A DNA stretch of 64,000 nt from Idiomarina seosinensis (GTDB lineage Bacteria; Pseudomonadota; Gammaproteobacteria; Enterobacterales; Alteromonadaceae): contig NZ_PIQF01000002.1 in NCBI RefSeq assembly GCF_003987275.1, positions 496,001 to 560,000 on the forward strand. Reading direction: 5' to 3'. The position numbers and the translations under genes are program-made. Position 1 is the first letter of the stretch, and each line of letters opens with the position of its first letter. The notes under the pieces are model-generated. The model searched no databases, was not told where the DNA came from, and saw only the letters and a list, made by a program, of their open reading frames with translations. Positions 26,965 through 45,119 of the stretch are shown one piece after another.

Positions 26965-28337
26965 AAATTATCATATTAGGTGTTGGCCAGGTTGGAGGCA
27001 CGCTAGCGGAAAACTTAGTCGGCGAGCGCAACGACATTACCGTTGTCGATACCGATACCGAGTTACTTGAAGAGCTACAGGATAAACATGACCTACAAAT
27101 TATAGTGGGTCACGGCGCGCACCCCGATACATTGCGCCGAGCGGGGGCTGATGATGCTGACCTACTCATCGCTGTTACTAACAGTGATGAAACCAATATG
27201 ATTGCGTGTCAGGTTGCTTATTCCATATTCAACACGCCGACCAAAATTGCCCGGATTCGCTCGGAAGAATACATTCGTTACCGGGACCAGCTGTTCCATA
27301 AAAACGATGCGCCGGTCGACTTTATTATTTCGCCAGAGCAGTTGGTCACCAACTACATCAAGAAGCTGATTGATTACCCTGGCGCACTGCAAGTAATGGA
27401 ATTTGCCAGCGGACGAGCCAGCCTGGTGGCGGTGAAAGCGTACTATGGCGGTAAATTAGTAGGCCATGCAATTTCTAACCTGCGTGAACATATTCCAAAC
27501 ATTGATACCCGTGTGGCAGCAATTTATCGCCAGGGGAAACCCATTCGGCCGACCGGTACTACGGTTATCGAAGCAGACGACGAAGTGTTTTTCATCGCCG
27601 ACACGCGTCACATCAGCACGGTAATGGAAGAGCTCCAGAAGCTTGAAACAAAATACCGTCGGATAATGATTGTCGGCGGCGGTAATATAGGCGCAGGTCT
27701 TGCCAAGCAGCTAGAGAGTGATCATCGCGTTAAGTTAATAGAGCGAGATGAGGCACGTGCTGAAGAGCTGTCACAACGATTAGAGCATACCTTAATTTTT
27801 AAAGGTGATGCTTCTGATCAAAAGCTGTTAGAAGAAGAACACGTCGAAGACATAGATGTCTTTATAGCCGTCACTAACGATGACGAAGCCAACATTATGT
27901 CGGCAATGCTCGCAAAGCGCATGGGTGCCCGTAAAACAATGGTACTTATCCAGCGCAGCGCCTATGTAGACCTAGTTCAGGGTGGCGAAATTGATATAGC
28001 AATATCGCCACAACGAGCGACCATTTCTGCACTGTTAACCCATGTCCGTCGCGGCGATATAGTAAATGTCTATTCGCTTAGAAAGGGGGCGGCTGAAGCG
28101 ATTGAAGCGATAGCTCATGGCGATGAAAAGACTTCTAAAGTGGTGGGCAATGCTATCAAAGATATTAAGTTGCCGCCCGGCACGACTATTGGCTCCGTCG
28201 TTCGAGGTAATGAAGTGTTGATGGCTCATAGCGAGACCATTATTCAGTCTGACGACCACGTGATCCTGTTTTTGCTGGACAAAAAATACATTGACGAGGT
28301 CGAGCGGTTATTTCAGCCTAGCGCCATGTTCTTCTAA
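26961..28337 (+). CDS. trkA: Trk potassium uptake regulatory subunit TrkA
   Basis: A cytoplasmic peripheral protein of 458 residues that gates TrkH/TrkG potassium channels. It has two RCK modules, each with an NAD-binding glycine loop ([13 protein letters not shown] at residue 7; [13 protein letters not shown] near 238) followed by a TrkA-C domain. Final gene of def-fmt-rsmB-trkA, with the channel subunit elsewhere. Its last 30 bp overlap yigZ on the other strand. Confidence 0.97.
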   Translation: MKIIILGVGQVGGTLAENLVGERNDITVVDTDTELLEELQDKHDLQIIVGHGAHPDTLRRAGADDADLLIAVTNSDETNMIACQVAYSIFNTPTKIARIRSEEYIRYRDQLFHKNDAPVDFIISPEQLVTNYIKKLIDYPGALQVMEFASGRASLVAVKAYYGGKLVGHAISNLREHIPNIDTRVAAIYRQGKPIRPTGTTVIEADDEVFFIADTRHISTVMEELQKLETKYRRIMIVGGGNIGAGLAKQLESDHRVKLIERDEARAEELSQRLEHTLIFKGDASDQKLLEEEHVEDIDVFIAVTNDDEANIMSAMLAKRMGARKTMVLIQRSAYVDLVQGGEIDIAISPQRATISALLTHVRRGDIVNVYSLRKGAAEAIEAIAHGDEKTSKVVGNAIKDIKLPPGTTIGSVVRGNEVLMAHSETIIQSDDHVILFLLDKKYIDEVERLFQPSAMFF

Positions 28338-28937
28338 AAGCTTTACACGCCCTTGCGTAGCGGCATCTAATTTGCTTTGCAAATCTAACGCCTGTGCGGG
28401 AATTAATGCCAGGCGTTGTTCGACCTCTGCTCCAAAATCACTAGTTATTACTTTTACACCAAACTTACTCCAGAGCGCTTCGATAGCCCCCTGATCAGCA
28501 TAAGGGTAGCGGACCCAGAAAGTCTCACGGTAAACCCGCAGCTCTGTTTGCAGATTTTCCAAAGCATCTGATACAGCTTGGCTATAAGCGCGTTGCAACC
28601 CCCCGGTACCTAACTTGACCCCGCCAAAGTAGCGAACAACAACAGCCGTAATTTCGCCTATCGGTCTATTTTGCAGCACCATTAACATAGGCCGCCCAGC
28701 CGTTCCTGAGGGCTCGCCGTCATCACTACAGGTCAGAACTCTATCATCATAAGGAGAGCCAACAATACTGGCTGTGCAGTAGTGGTTTGCTTTCGGCCAA
28801 CGAAGTTGTACCTTCTTTAAAAAGTCACTCACTTGCTGGTCGTTGCTGGCTGGCGCCAGACAAGCGATAAACCGGCTGTTCTTTACCTCAAGCTCAGATT
28901 CCAGAGATGTCACTGGGCGGTAATAATCTCTAGTCAT
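28308..28937 (-). CDS. yigZ: IMPACT/YigZ family protein
   Basis: A 209-residue protein with the N-terminal UPF0029 (Impact) domain ([30 protein letters not shown] near 73, [17 protein letters not shown] near 97) and a C-terminal DUF1949 domain. Relatives of eukaryotic IMPACT affect translation or bind nucleic acid; the bacterial role is unsettled. Its start overlaps the slt stop by 8 bp, so the two form one unit. Confidence 0.94.
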   Translation of the reverse strand: MTRDYYRPVTSLESELEVKNSRFIACLAPASNDQQVSDFLKKVQLRWPKANHYCTASIVGSPYDDRVLTCSDDGEPSGTAGRPMLMVLQNRPIGEITAVVVRYFGGVKLGTGGLQRAYSQAVSDALENLQTELRVYRETFWVRYPYADQGAIEALWSKFGVKVITSDFGAEVEQRLALIPAQALDLQSKLDAATQGRVKLLEEHGARLK

Positions 28938-30891
28938 AGCTTGGTTGAATCATCATCGACTCGATGGCTTCAAACAAATTGCCTTGGTTATTGTGCAGCA
29001 AATAATAAATTTGCTGGTAAGACAACACGGCTTTTAAATAATCCCGAGTTTCGTAATAAGGCACTTGCTCAATCCACTCGTCGGCACGGGTGGGCTCATC
29101 GGGAAGCCAGTCGAGTACTTTATAATAACCGGCATTGTAGGAGGCAGTAGCCAATAAGTGATTGTCGGCGAATCGGTCTTTTAATTGGCTTAAATAATAA
29201 GTACCCAGCTCAACATTCACTTTAGGCTGATGCAGCTGTTTAAAGCTAATATTGTCGTTTTTAAGCCGTTTAGCGGTGCTGGGGAGGATCTGCATTAACC
29301 CACGGGCACCGGCCCCCGAATACGCGTCCGCGCGGAACGCGCTCTCTCGCCGCGTAATAGCCATTGCCCACGCTGGCTCAATGCCAACCTTATTTGAAGC
29401 CTGGGTCAACAAGCTTCCGTAGGCCATTGGGAAGCGGATATTAACAGCATCGAAGTAGCCTATTTGTGCCAGTGTCCAAATAGCCTGATCATGCCACTCC
29501 CACTGACTGGCCAGCAATGCGGCCGCCTTATGCTGTTGACCATCAAGCTCGGTCAATAGGTGATTCCACTCTCGTCGGGCATCGACAAAACGTTCTAACT
29601 GAATAAATTCGTACGCGCGTTCTGCGCTGGGATGGCGTCGAACTTCCTCAACCTCCATCAGGCTCACATTAATTGGCTGTTGCTCAAGATTGACCGGTTG
29701 ACCAATGTGAGCGGCTGCCAGAAAACCATAATAATGACGTTCTTCAGCGAGCTTTTGATAGAGCTCATTAGCAGTAAGTTCGTCACCCGTCTCCTCACTC
29801 GCCCGAGCTAGCCAGTAGCGCCATTGCGATCCGCTAGCAATAGCCGGAGGCAAACTTTCTATTACTCTTTTTAATGCGGCAAAGTCACCATCGCTTAAAT
29901 AGGTTGCCAGACGCCATTGCAGAGTTCGCTCATCGAGCGCGGACGGTGGAACTCTTTGGTGCCATACTCTTGCTTCCGCGTGCCCCTTTAAACTCAAAGC
30001 AACCGCAAATTCCTCAGCAATATCTTGTCGTTGCTGAGCTGAAAAAGGAAGTCTAGTACTCAGTTTTTCGTAGGCATTAAGACCGATATTTTCTTCTCGC
30101 CAAATTAATTTTTTTAGCCCGTAAGCGGCTATCTCGGCTTCTTTTTGCCTGTCGACCCCACGCCATGGTTTATCAGAATTAAGTACTGCCGGCGAGTAGC
30201 GAACTTTATGATAAAGCTCACCCAGGTACTGTATTCCCTGAGGCAGCAAACCGGTTAAATAGGGAATTAATGTTGGGTTTCCGCCATCTGCTGCTAAGCC
30301 AATCCGTTCCCAGATTTTTTCTGGTGTGCGACCACCAAGCTCGGCCCACTCGGCCAAGATAGCATTGCATGCTGTAGGGACCGAAAAGCCGTGCTTCCAA
30401 ATAGTATCGACTTTCTTAATAAAGGCTTGATCGGCAAGCCCCCGGTTGCGCTCTGCTTCTATTAACTGGCAACGGTGCGTCAACGTACCGGGGTGTCGGA
30501 AATCGCGAATAAAGCGCTGCTCTTCTCCTTGCCCAGCAAGATAAGTTAGCCACTGACGTCTGAGTTGCCAGTCCAGAGGCGTCCCCTCGTATCGGTCTAA
30601 AAAAGACAGGACTCTATCTTCGTTCGCTAAATAGCCAACTTGCTGTAATCGCTCGAGCTCTAAATAAGGCGCCAAAGGATACTCTTTGAGTCGATTTAAC
30701 AACAACCGGTACTCACTTAAGCGGCCTCGTTTTGCGGCATACTCTGCTTTTAAAAATAACTCGCGTTGCTCTGCTCTAGTATCCGCAGATGTCTCTGCAG
30801 CCTTTACCGGCGCAGCCATGCACAATGCTGTAGTCAGCACGCTGACCACTAAAGAGCGACTGTAACGAATCATAAACGACTGTTTTTTCAT
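28930..30891 (-). CDS. slt: soluble lytic murein transglycosylase
   Basis: A periplasmic muramidase-like enzyme that cleaves peptidoglycan with 1,6-anhydro ring formation. Residues about 40-450 form the superhelical alpha-domain (many Leu/Ala/Trp-rich helices). The C-terminal goose-lysozyme-type domain has catalytic Glu in ITRRESAF, then ARGLMQILPSTAK and ATASYNAG. The start at 30891 gives a proper signal peptide (MKKQSF..VVSVLTTALCMAAPVKA); a GTG at 30939 with a GAGAG upstream would add 16 residues before it and cover a palindrome in the fadB regulatory region, so I prefer the shorter form. Length 653, typical for Slt70. Confidence 0.9.
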   Translation of the reverse strand: MKKQSFMIRYSRSLVVSVLTTALCMAAPVKAAETSADTRAEQRELFLKAEYAAKRGRLSEYRLLLNRLKEYPLAPYLELERLQQVGYLANEDRVLSFLDRYEGTPLDWQLRRQWLTYLAGQGEEQRFIRDFRHPGTLTHRCQLIEAERNRGLADQAFIKKVDTIWKHGFSVPTACNAILAEWAELGGRTPEKIWERIGLAADGGNPTLIPYLTGLLPQGIQYLGELYHKVRYSPAVLNSDKPWRGVDRQKEAEIAAYGLKKLIWREENIGLNAYEKLSTRLPFSAQQRQDIAEEFAVALSLKGHAEARVWHQRVPPSALDERTLQWRLATYLSDGDFAALKRVIESLPPAIASGSQWRYWLARASEETGDELTANELYQKLAEERHYYGFLAAAHIGQPVNLEQQPINVSLMEVEEVRRHPSAERAYEFIQLERFVDARREWNHLLTELDGQQHKAAALLASQWEWHDQAIWTLAQIGYFDAVNIRFPMAYGSLLTQASNKVGIEPAWAMAITRRESAFRADAYSGAGARGLMQILPSTAKRLKNDNISFKQLHQPKVNVELGTYYLSQLKDRFADNHLLATASYNAGYYKVLDWLPDEPTRADEWIEQVPYYETRDYLKAVLSYQQIYYLLHNNQGNLFEAIESMMIQPSYD

Positions 30892-30893
30892 TA

Positions 30894-30913
30894 ATTCAAA
30901 CGCATGTTTAAAT
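30894..30913. promoter_or_regulatory. 20-bp palindrome upstream of fadBA, possible PsrA/FadR-type operator
   Basis: ATTCAAAC-GCAT-GTTTAAAT is a palindrome with one mismatched pair, in the slt-fadB gap about 120 bp before fadB. It resembles the CAAAC-N4-GTTTG type site bound by the fatty-acid-responsive regulator PsrA. The regulator itself is not in this window. Confidence 0.35.
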
Positions 30914-31032
30914 AACCGTTGAAAAATAAGCGTATTCACGCCAAACTCTCTTTACCTTAACCTAAAGCTATCTTAGATTCAGTTTCTTTATAGCTATAGC
31001 TCGAAATTAATGGATGTCGTGGGAGACCCAAC

Positions 31033-34373
<3,341 letters not shown>

Positions 34374-34404
34374 CTTGCGTGTTTGTTGCATGTTGAAGCA
34401 CAAT

Positions 34405-34434
34405 AAGCGGACAGATTCTCTGTCCGCTTTTTTT
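34405..34434 (+). terminator. intrinsic terminator of fadBA
   Basis: A perfect 11-bp stem (AAGCGGACAGA / TCTGTCCGCTT) with a 3-base loop, followed by a run of seven T. Confidence 0.95.
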
Positions 34435-34447
34435 AGGCCTGAATTAA

Positions 34448-34678
34448 ATGAACGCAAATAAACAACTCGACACCTTGGGGCTTCGCTGCCCTGAACCTGT
34501 AATGCTGCTACGCGCCGCAGTCCGTAAGATGAACGTTGGCGAGATCTTATTAATCATTGCAGATGACCCTGCGACAACCCGTGATATCCCCGGTTTTTGC
34601 GATTTTATGGACCATGAGCTGGTTGCTCAGGAAGTTAACGAGACTCCTTACCGCTATTGGGTAAAGAAATCCCATTAA
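34448..34678 (+). CDS. tusA: sulfur carrier protein TusA
   Basis: Relays persulfide sulfur from IscS towards the thiolation of tRNA uridine-34. The 76-residue SirA/TusA fold has the essential Cys in [13 protein letters not shown] (residue 14) and an [17 protein letters not shown] segment. The gene starts 14 bp after the fadA terminator, so it must have its own promoter, or depend on read-through. No tusBCD partners are visible here. Confidence 0.94.
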   Translation: MNANKQLDTLGLRCPEPVMLLRAAVRKMNVGEILLIIADDPATTRDIPGFCDFMDHELVAQEVNETPYRYWVKKSH

Positions 34679-34710
34679 ACTTATTCGGTAGCCAGGTAGC
34701 CAAACTATGG

Positions 34711-35187
34711 TTACAAATACATTTCCCAAAATTCGGCTTGACCAACATCACCTAGCTCGTAGGGTTCAAATCCAAACTTTTTATAGGCATTTTTAGCCCG
34801 GTCATTTTTATCGAGAACTTCTAGAGTTAGTTTTACGCAGCCGCGGAATTGGGCCAGAGTCTTAACTTCCTCTAGCAGCTTCTGAGCAACACCTTCCCCT
34901 CTATATTCGGGAACCACTGCAATATCGTGAATATTCATCAGTGGTTTCGCTGCAAATGTCGAAAAGCCTTCAACACAATTGGCAACACCGACTGGCTGAT
35001 CACCATCAAAAGCTAATAATGAAAAAACGTGGTCTCGTTTATCCATTTCCTTAATCAGATTTTCTTTCACATCCTCGCTAATACCTTCGCTGCCACCCAT
35101 CGGGTCTCTGGCATAAGCATCAAGCATAGCAATAACTGCCTGTGCATGGGCTGGGTTTGAGTAATCTGCTAACGTTATTTCTATCAT
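34711..35187 (-). CDS. GNAT-family N-acetyltransferase
   Basis: A 158-residue protein with a single GNAT fold: the acetyl-CoA-binding motif A is IAVVPEYRGEGVAQKLL (residues about 88-104), followed by LTLEVLDKNDRAKNAYKKFGF, the usual motif B. Substrate unknown. It probably forms a two-gene unit with tag (11-bp gap upstream). Acidic overall and likely cytoplasmic. Confidence 0.88.
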   Translation of the reverse strand: MIEITLADYSNPAHAQAVIAMLDAYARDPMGGSEGISEDVKENLIKEMDKRDHVFSLLAFDGDQPVGVANCVEGFSTFAAKPLMNIHDIAVVPEYRGEGVAQKLLEEVKTLAQFRGCVKLTLEVLDKNDRAKNAYKKFGFEPYELGDVGQAEFWEMYL

Positions 35188-35198
35188 TATTGTTCCAA

Positions 35199-35804
35199 CT
35201 AACTGGTTATCGAAAAATGTCGCATTTGCTCATTCACGGGGTGATAGCAGTGACAATCCACTAAATGGTCATTCATCATACCGACTGCCTGCATAAAAGC
35301 ATAACATATCGTAGGTCCAACGAACTTAAATCCATGTTGTTTTAACGCCTTTGCCATGGCCCTCGACGCTTCACTCTCGGTTGGAACCTCTGCTAATGTC
35401 TGGTATTCATTAATGATCGGGCTACCGCCGACAAACTGCCAAAGCCACGGGGCAAAATCTATACCCTGCTGTCTCATTTTGATGTACGCCGCCGCATTCG
35501 TGAAAATCGCATCTATCTTCGCCCTGCTGCGGATAATTTCCCGGTTGTCGTATAGCTTCTCCCGATCTTCTTTGCTCATATCGCAAATTGCGTCGGGATC
35601 GAAATTTAAAAACGCCCGCTCATAACCGCCCTGTTTTCTTAATATTGTTAGCCAACTCAGACCTGCTTGCTGCCCGTCCAGACATAATTTTTCAAACAGT
35701 TCTATCGGATCAGCGACAGGCCTACCCCACTGCTTATCATGATAAAGTCGATAATCTTCTGCTTGCTCACACCATGGACATCGTTTAAGTCTCGGATTTG
35801 TCAT
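35199..35804 (-). CDS. tag: DNA-3-methyladenine glycosylase I
   Basis: Excises 3-methyladenine from alkylated DNA; HhH-fold zinc protein of 201 residues. The N-terminal zinc-binding Cys is in RCPWCEQ and a His in YHDKQWG; the C-terminal pair is in DHLVDCHCYHP. The base-recognition Glu is in the FEKLCLDGQQAGLSW segment. ATG 35804 is used because AGGGGA lies 5 bases upstream; a TTG at 35822 would place that site inside the gene. Confidence 0.96.
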   Translation of the reverse strand: MTNPRLKRCPWCEQAEDYRLYHDKQWGRPVADPIELFEKLCLDGQQAGLSWLTILRKQGGYERAFLNFDPDAICDMSKEDREKLYDNREIIRSRAKIDAIFTNAAAYIKMRQQGIDFAPWLWQFVGGSPIINEYQTLAEVPTESEASRAMAKALKQHGFKFVGPTICYAFMQAVGMMNDHLVDCHCYHPVNEQMRHFSITS

Positions 35805-35897
35805 TAAGTCCCCTATAACCAAGCCGCATCAAAGGGTATAATCTAGGCATATTTTCTAGTCAGTGGTCAACTGTCATCACGTTTTAAGAGATTTGTT

Positions 35898-36812
35898 ATG
35901 TCCAAATACGATGTGAAAACCTTTCAGGGATTGATTCTTGCACTGCAAGACTACTGGGCTCAACAAGGCTGTGCCGTAGTTCAGCCACTTGATATGGAAG
36001 TTGGTGCCGGAACCTTTCACCCAATGACCTTCTTGCGCTCGATTGGCCCTGAACCATCCAGTTTTGCCTATGTTCAACCCTGCCGCAGACCAACCGACGG
36101 TCGTTACGGGGAAAACCCTAACCGACTGCAACATTATTACCAGTTTCAAGTCATCATGAAGCCGTCCCCTAAAGACATTCAACAGCTGTACCTTGGATCG
36201 CTTGAACTGCTTGGTTTTGACACCTTGACCCACGACATCCGCTTTGTTGAGGATAACTGGGAATCCCCTACTCTGGGCGCCTGGGGCTTAGGCTGGGAGG
36301 TCTGGCTAAATGGTATGGAAGTAACTCAGTTTACTTATTTCCAGCAGGTTGGCGGACTTGAATGTAAACCCGTCGCTGGGGAGATTACCTATGGCCTTGA
36401 ACGTTTAGCCATGTACATTCAGGGTGTTGATAGCATTTACGACTTAGTCTGGACTGACGGACCACGCGGTAAGATTTTCTATCGGGACGTGTTTCATCAA
36501 AATGAAGTTGAGCAATCCACATATAATTTTGAATATGCCGATGTCGATGTTTTGTTCCAGCGATTCGACCACTGCGAACGTGAATGCCAATTATTGATTG
36601 ATAAGTCATTAGCTCTTCCGGCCTACGAACAGGTAATGCGTGCATCCCATGCGTTTAACCTACTCGATGCCAGGCATGCTATTTCGGTTACCGAAAGGCA
36701 ACGTTATATTTTGCGTGTTCGCACCATGGCAAAAGCGTGTGCGGAAGTCTATTACCAGTCTAGAGAAGCGCTCGGTTTCCCACTTTGCCAACCCCAGTCA
36801 GAAGGAGCATAA
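35898..36812 (+). CDS. glyQ: glycyl-tRNA synthetase alpha subunit
   Basis: The class II catalytic subunit of the bacterial alpha2beta2 GlyRS, 304 residues. It begins [19 protein letters not shown], and contains the motif 2 region [20 protein letters not shown] (near 56) and [18 protein letters not shown]. It is followed after 2 bp by glyS, the usual operon. Confidence 0.98.
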   Translation: MSKYDVKTFQGLILALQDYWAQQGCAVVQPLDMEVGAGTFHPMTFLRSIGPEPSSFAYVQPCRRPTDGRYGENPNRLQHYYQFQVIMKPSPKDIQQLYLGSLELLGFDTLTHDIRFVEDNWESPTLGAWGLGWEVWLNGMEVTQFTYFQQVGGLECKPVAGEITYGLERLAMYIQGVDSIYDLVWTDGPRGKIFYRDVFHQNEVEQSTYNFEYADVDVLFQRFDHCERECQLLIDKSLALPAYEQVMRASHAFNLLDARHAISVTERQRYILRVRTMAKACAEVYYQSREALGFPLCQPQSEGA

Positions 36813-36814
36813 CA

Positions 36815-38884
36815 ATGAAGACGGATAATTTACTGATTGAGATTGGCACCGAGGAACTACCGCCAAAGTCCCTTAAATTGCTGGGGGATAGCTTTGCTCA
36901 AGGCATATCCAAAGGGCTTAAAGAGTCAGGACTTGCTTATTCATCGGTTAAAGCTCTAGCAACTCCTCGGCGTCTCGCGGTACAAGTTTCACAATTGGAA
37001 GCTGAGCAACAAGACAAAGTCGTCGAAAAAAAAGGACCTTCCGTGGATGTTGCCTTCGACAGCACAGGTACACCAACTAAAGCAGCTGAGGGCTGGGCTC
37101 GCTCGAATGGCATAACCATTGATCAAGCACAAAGACTTAAGACCGATAAAGGCGAGTGGTTGTTGCATAAAGCGGAAGTCAAAGGTGAGAAATTAGAAAA
37201 TATCTTACCGGGAATTGTTGAATCTGCTTTAAAACAGCTACCAATCCCTAAGCCAATGCGTTGGGGCGACTCAGATGCCCAGTTCATACGCCCTGTACAT
37301 ACGTTGACACTGGTATATGGCAGTGACCTGATTAACGCAGAAATACTTGATACTAAAAGCGACCGGCACATACTCGGTCACCGCTTTCACTCGCCAGAAG
37401 GTTTTGAGCTGCACCATTCAGACGATTACGAGCAGCAACTGAGAGAGCACTATGTTATAGCCGATCAACAAACCCGAATGCAGACAATTACTGATGAAGT
37501 TAAAAGGTTAGCAGCGGAAGTTGGCGGAACTGTCGTTCACGACCCCGACCTCATTGAGGAAGTGTCTGCACTTGTCGAATGGCCGGTCGCTTTAACAGCG
37601 ACTTTTGACGCGGAGTTTTTAGCGATTCCTAAAGAGCCTCTTATCGGCACGATGAAGGACGACCAGCGGTACTTTCCAATAGAAGACGATAGCGGTTCAT
37701 TACTCCCCCGATTTATCTTTATCTCTAATATAGAAAGTAAAGATCCTAAACAAGTTATCCAGGGCAATGAAAAGGTAATACGCCCTCGTCTTGCCGATGC
37801 CCAATTCTTTTTCGAAGCGGATAAGAAGTCCTCACTAGCATCACGCGTTGATAAACTGGCTTCTGTGCTTTTCCAAAAGCAACTAGGCTCAATAAAAGAT
37901 AAGTCAGATAGAATTTCGCAATTGTCCGCTGTTATTGCCGAAATATTACACACTGATGCGGATTTAGCTCGCCAAGCTGGTTTTCTATGTAAGGCCGATC
38001 TTGTTACCGAAATGGTTCTTGAGTTTCCTGATACACAAGGCACGATGGGTAAGCATTATGCACTCAACGATGGTGAGCCCGAGATTGTAGCCAATGCTAT
38101 CGAGCAACATTATTGGCCGCGCTTTTCAGGCGATGACCTTCCGACCTCTGATGTTGCTTGCGCGGTTGCGTTGGCAGACAAGCTAGATACCTTGATAGGA
38201 ATTTTTGGTATCGGCCAGGTGCCTAAAGGCGACCGAGACCCGTTTGCTTTACGTCGAGCCGCTTTGGGCTTAATTCGTATTATCGTAGAGAAAGGGCTTA
38301 ACCTGGACCTTCATCAATTAATAGAAGCTGCTGCTGAGCAGTTTGACGAGAAACTGACAAATAAAACCTTAAAAAATGATGTATTTTCATTTTTAATGGG
38401 CCGCTTCCGTCCATGGTATCAAGATCAGGGCATCCAAGTTGATGTTATTCAGGCTGTCATAGCAAACTCACCGTCGCGCCCGGCGGACTTTGATGCTCGA
38501 ATCAAGGCCATAACTGCATTTAAGCAATTAGAAGCCGCAGAGAGCCTTGCAGAAGCCAATAAGCGTGTCAGCAACATTCTTTCAAAGGCACATGTTGAGC
38601 TTACCGGTATGGTGAACCACGATTTATTAATTGAGCCACAAGAGCAAACCTTAGCAGCGAAGATTGCAGAGACCGAATTAAGTTGTAAACCTGAATTAGA
38701 AACGGGTAATTATGAAGGAGCGTTAAATCGTATGGCGTCGCTTAAAGACGATATAGATGCCTTCTTTGACCACGTAATGGTTAACGCTGATGATCAGAAC
38801 ATTAAGCAAAACCGTCTTAACTTGCTGCACCAGCTTCGTGAACTCTTTTTGAGAGTTGCTGATATTTCTTTATTAAACAAATAG
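36815..38884 (+). CDS. glyS: glycyl-tRNA synthetase beta subunit
   Basis: The tRNA-binding subunit, 689 residues. The start at 36815 is set by AGGAG 8 bases upstream and the conserved opening [14 protein letters not shown]; an upstream in-frame ATG inside glyQ has no such support. The protein contains an HD-like segment ([26 protein letters not shown] near 440) and the C-terminal DALR anticodon-binding region. It ends at a terminator shared with gyrB. Confidence 0.97.
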   Translation: MKTDNLLIEIGTEELPPKSLKLLGDSFAQGISKGLKESGLAYSSVKALATPRRLAVQVSQLEAEQQDKVVEKKGPSVDVAFDSTGTPTKAAEGWARSNGITIDQAQRLKTDKGEWLLHKAEVKGEKLENILPGIVESALKQLPIPKPMRWGDSDAQFIRPVHTLTLVYGSDLINAEILDTKSDRHILGHRFHSPEGFELHHSDDYEQQLREHYVIADQQTRMQTITDEVKRLAAEVGGTVVHDPDLIEEVSALVEWPVALTATFDAEFLAIPKEPLIGTMKDDQRYFPIEDDSGSLLPRFIFISNIESKDPKQVIQGNEKVIRPRLADAQFFFEADKKSSLASRVDKLASVLFQKQLGSIKDKSDRISQLSAVIAEILHTDADLARQAGFLCKADLVTEMVLEFPDTQGTMGKHYALNDGEPEIVANAIEQHYWPRFSGDDLPTSDVACAVALADKLDTLIGIFGIGQVPKGDRDPFALRRAALGLIRIIVEKGLNLDLHQLIEAAAEQFDEKLTNKTLKNDVFSFLMGRFRPWYQDQGIQVDVIQAVIANSPSRPADFDARIKAITAFKQLEAAESLAEANKRVSNILSKAHVELTGMVNHDLLIEPQEQTLAAKIAETELSCKPELETGNYEGALNRMASLKDDIDAFFDHVMVNADDQNIKQNRLNLLHQLRELFLRVADISLLNK

Positions 38885-38899
38885 TTACCTATAGATAAT

Positions 38900-38933
38900 A
38901 AAAAACCTCGCTTATGACAGCGAGGTTTTTTTA
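38900..38933. terminator. bidirectional terminator between glyS and gyrB
   Basis: An 8-bp stem AACCTCGC/GCGAGGTT is flanked by T-rich tracts in both directions (TTTTTTT on the plus strand; AATAATAAAAA read as T-rich on the minus strand). It separates the two convergent operons. Confidence 0.9.
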
Positions 38934-38953
38934 TGTCCGGTTATCAATAACCG

Positions 38954-42474
<3,521 letters not shown>

Positions 42475-42487
42475 AGTTAGCTAAACG

Positions 42488-43591
42488 CTACAGCCTCATC
42501 GGCATAACAACATAGCAACAAGAATCATCGTTATGTGGCTCGATTAATGCGCTACTGTTTGAGTCCGCTAAAGTAAAACTAACTTCCGAGTCATCAAGGT
42601 TATTGAGCACGTCTAATAAGTAGCTAACATTGAAGCCTATCTCTAGGTCTTCTCCTTGGTAGTCCACTTCAATAACCTCTTCGGCCTGCTCTTGCTCAGG
42701 GTTAGTAGCCGTAATACAGAGTTCGCCACTCGACAAATTCAGCCTAACACCTCTAAATTTTTCATTCGATAGAATTGATGCCCGACCAAACGCTTGTCGC
42801 AAAACATCCCTGTCGGCCACGACTACTTTGTCTCCGCCACTCGGTAGTACACGTCGGTAATCTGGGAACCTTCCATCAACTAATTTACTCGTGAAAACAA
42901 TATTCTGTGTTTCAACACGAATATGGTTATTACCGATGGCTACTGCAACCTCAAGCTCCTCGTCGCCAAGCAAACGTAAAAGCTCTACTACCCCTTTTCT
43001 TGGGACTATCACCTGCCGCTGAGTCAGACCAGGTTGTTGTATGGAGCAACTGCTCATCGCAAGCCGGTGTCCATCAGTAGCAACTGACCGCAACATGCCA
43101 TCATCTGTTTCAAATAACATACCATTGAGATAGTAACGAACATCCTGATTAGCCATCGAAAAATGTGTCTTTTCCATTAATCGCTTAATGACCACTTGAT
43201 CACTGACGAAATTAATTTCGCTGGTCCAGTCGTCAATATTTGGGAAGTCTTCGGAACTTAAGGTACTCAACTTAAACTTGCTTCGTCCTGACTTAACGAA
43301 CGCTTTATCTTCTTCCGCAGAAACTTCTATATTTGAATCTTCAGGTAGGCTCCGAACAATATCCAAAAGCTTTTTAGCAGGTACCGTTACTGACCCATCA
43401 CCTCCCGATGACTCAACATTAACCGAGGAAATTAACTCAACCTCTAGATCGGTACCCGTTAACTTTAACTCATTACCCTCTACCTGAAGTAACAAGTTAG
43501 AAAGAATCGGCAACGTATGTCGACGTTCCACTGCACCACTAACTACTTGTAATGGCTTTAGAAATGCGTCTCGGCTAACTATAAATTTCAT
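42488..43591 (-). CDS. dnaN: DNA polymerase III beta sliding clamp
   Basis: The 367-residue processivity clamp, one residue longer than the enteric protein. Three tandem clamp domains are evident (about 1-120, 125-245, 247-367), beginning MKFIVSRDAFLKPLQVVSG and ending in the hydrophobic-pocket tail YVVMPMRL that contacts client proteins. Co-transcribed with dnaA (30-bp gap) and recF. Confidence 0.99.
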   Translation of the reverse strand: MKFIVSRDAFLKPLQVVSGAVERRHTLPILSNLLLQVEGNELKLTGTDLEVELISSVNVESSGGDGSVTVPAKKLLDIVRSLPEDSNIEVSAEEDKAFVKSGRSKFKLSTLSSEDFPNIDDWTSEINFVSDQVVIKRLMEKTHFSMANQDVRYYLNGMLFETDDGMLRSVATDGHRLAMSSCSIQQPGLTQRQVIVPRKGVVELLRLLGDEELEVAVAIGNNHIRVETQNIVFTSKLVDGRFPDYRRVLPSGGDKVVVADRDVLRQAFGRASILSNEKFRGVRLNLSSGELCITATNPEQEQAEEVIEVDYQGEDLEIGFNVSYLLDVLNNLDDSEVSFTLADSNSSALIEPHNDDSCCYVVMPMRL

Positions 43592-43621
43592 CTAGATATC
43601 CCCTGGTTCTACCCGATCGCA

Positions 43622-44998
43622 CTACGACGATAACGTACGAATTAGGTTGCGATAGTCTTCTTTTATATCGTGTTGTTCTTCTTTTAATTTTTGAATCTGA
43701 CGGCACGCATGTAACACTGTCGTATGGTCACGCCCACCAAACGCATCACCAATTTCCGGTAAGCTATGATTCGTTAATTCCTTTGCGAGCGCCATTGCTA
43801 ATTGTCTGGGGCGAGCAACAGACCGACTGCGACGTTTCGACAGTATATCTGCTAGCTTTATGTTGTAATACTCAGCAACCGTTTTTTGAATATTATCGAT
43901 AGTTACTAATTTCTCTTGCGCCGCAATCAAATCACGCAAAGCTTCCCTAACAAAATCAATCGTTATCGAACGCCCGGTCAATGAGACATTTGCTACAACT
44001 CGATTTAACGCGCCTTCTAACTCGCGTACATTCGAACGCAATCTCTTTGCGATAAAGAACGCAACTTCGTGCGGCATGTGCAACCCGCGTTCTTCAGCTT
44101 TACGAATTAATATAGCTACTCGAGTTTCGAGCTCAGGCGGCTCAATAGCAATGGTTAAACCCCAACCAAAGCGGGATTTCAAACGATCTTCCACACCATC
44201 AATCTCTTTTGGGTAAAGATCACTTGTCATAATGATTTGTTGATTTCCTTCCAACAACGCATTAAAGGTATGAAAAAACTCCTCTTGGGAGCCTTTTTTA
44301 TTGGCAAAGAAGTGAATATCGTCAATCAATAAAGCATCGACCGAACGGTAATATCGCTTAAATTCATCCGTAGAGCTATTACGAATCGAGTTAACCATAT
44401 CCTGCACAAACCGCTCTGCACGGATGTAAAACACCTTCGCGTCTTTCTTATGAGCGATTATACCGTTGCCAACAGCATGTAGTAAGTGAGTTTTACCTAA
44501 GCCAGTACCACCATACATAAACAGCGGGTTGTACACCCCACCAGGATTTTCAGCGACCTGAATAGCTGCTGCTCGAGCTAACTGGTTGGATTTACCCTCG
44601 ACAAAGTTATCAAATGTATACTCCGGGTGAATATTACTTTCAAAAGTCTCTATCTCGCTAGCTGACGCCGACCGACCAAATGTAGGTCCAGTGCGCCTGG
44701 TAGGTTTCTCTGAACGCTTAGAAGTAACACTTGAATTAGATTGAGGGGATTGCCTTACATTACCCACCTTAAGTACGACTTTTGGCGGCTTATTATCAGT
44801 CAACGAGGTTAAGAGTGAATTAATTGACTTGAGATACTTATCTCGAACCCAGTCAACTGAATAAATATTGGGTGCGTATAGGGTCAGTGTGTCGCCAGAT
44901 TGATCCGCCTGAATCGGACGAATCCATGTGTTGAACTGTTGCAAAGGTAGGTCCGACTGCAATCGTTCAGCACATTGCTGCCAAAGCGAATTATTCAC
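43622..44998 (-). CDS. dnaA: chromosomal replication initiator DnaA
   Basis: Binds DnaA boxes and melts oriC; 458 residues. Domain I is 1-85 ([24 protein letters not shown]), a short polar domain II linker follows, and the AAA+ domain III carries Walker [11 protein letters not shown] (near 163), Walker B LLIDDIHF and sensor segments. The C-terminal DNA-binding domain IV has the signature [11 protein letters not shown] (near 425). First gene of its operon; DnaA boxes in the gap upstream suggest autoregulation. Confidence 0.99.
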   Translation of the reverse strand: MNNSLWQQCAERLQSDLPLQQFNTWIRPIQADQSGDTLTLYAPNIYSVDWVRDKYLKSINSLLTSLTDNKPPKVVLKVGNVRQSPQSNSSVTSKRSEKPTRRTGPTFGRSASASEIETFESNIHPEYTFDNFVEGKSNQLARAAAIQVAENPGGVYNPLFMYGGTGLGKTHLLHAVGNGIIAHKKDAKVFYIRAERFVQDMVNSIRNSSTDEFKRYYRSVDALLIDDIHFFANKKGSQEEFFHTFNALLEGNQQIIMTSDLYPKEIDGVEDRLKSRFGWGLTIAIEPPELETRVAILIRKAEERGLHMPHEVAFFIAKRLRSNVRELEGALNRVVANVSLTGRSITIDFVREALRDLIAAQEKLVTIDNIQKTVAEYYNIKLADILSKRRSRSVARPRQLAMALAKELTNHSLPEIGDAFGGRDHTTVLHACRQIQKLKEEQHDIKEDYRNLIRTLSS

Positions 44999-45119
44999 AC
45001 TAACATCTCCACTCTCTTTATAATTATTTATGCGATTAATTGTACTTCAGAGCTCTAAGGATCGCTACCTTTAAACGATTAAATCACCACATATTTATAA
45101 ATCAAACAATGCCTATAAA

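Noticed and set aside
37537-38043. 168-codon antisense ORF inside glyS
   Set aside because: Shadow of a strongly coding frame; Ser-rich composition typical of the complement of biased codons.
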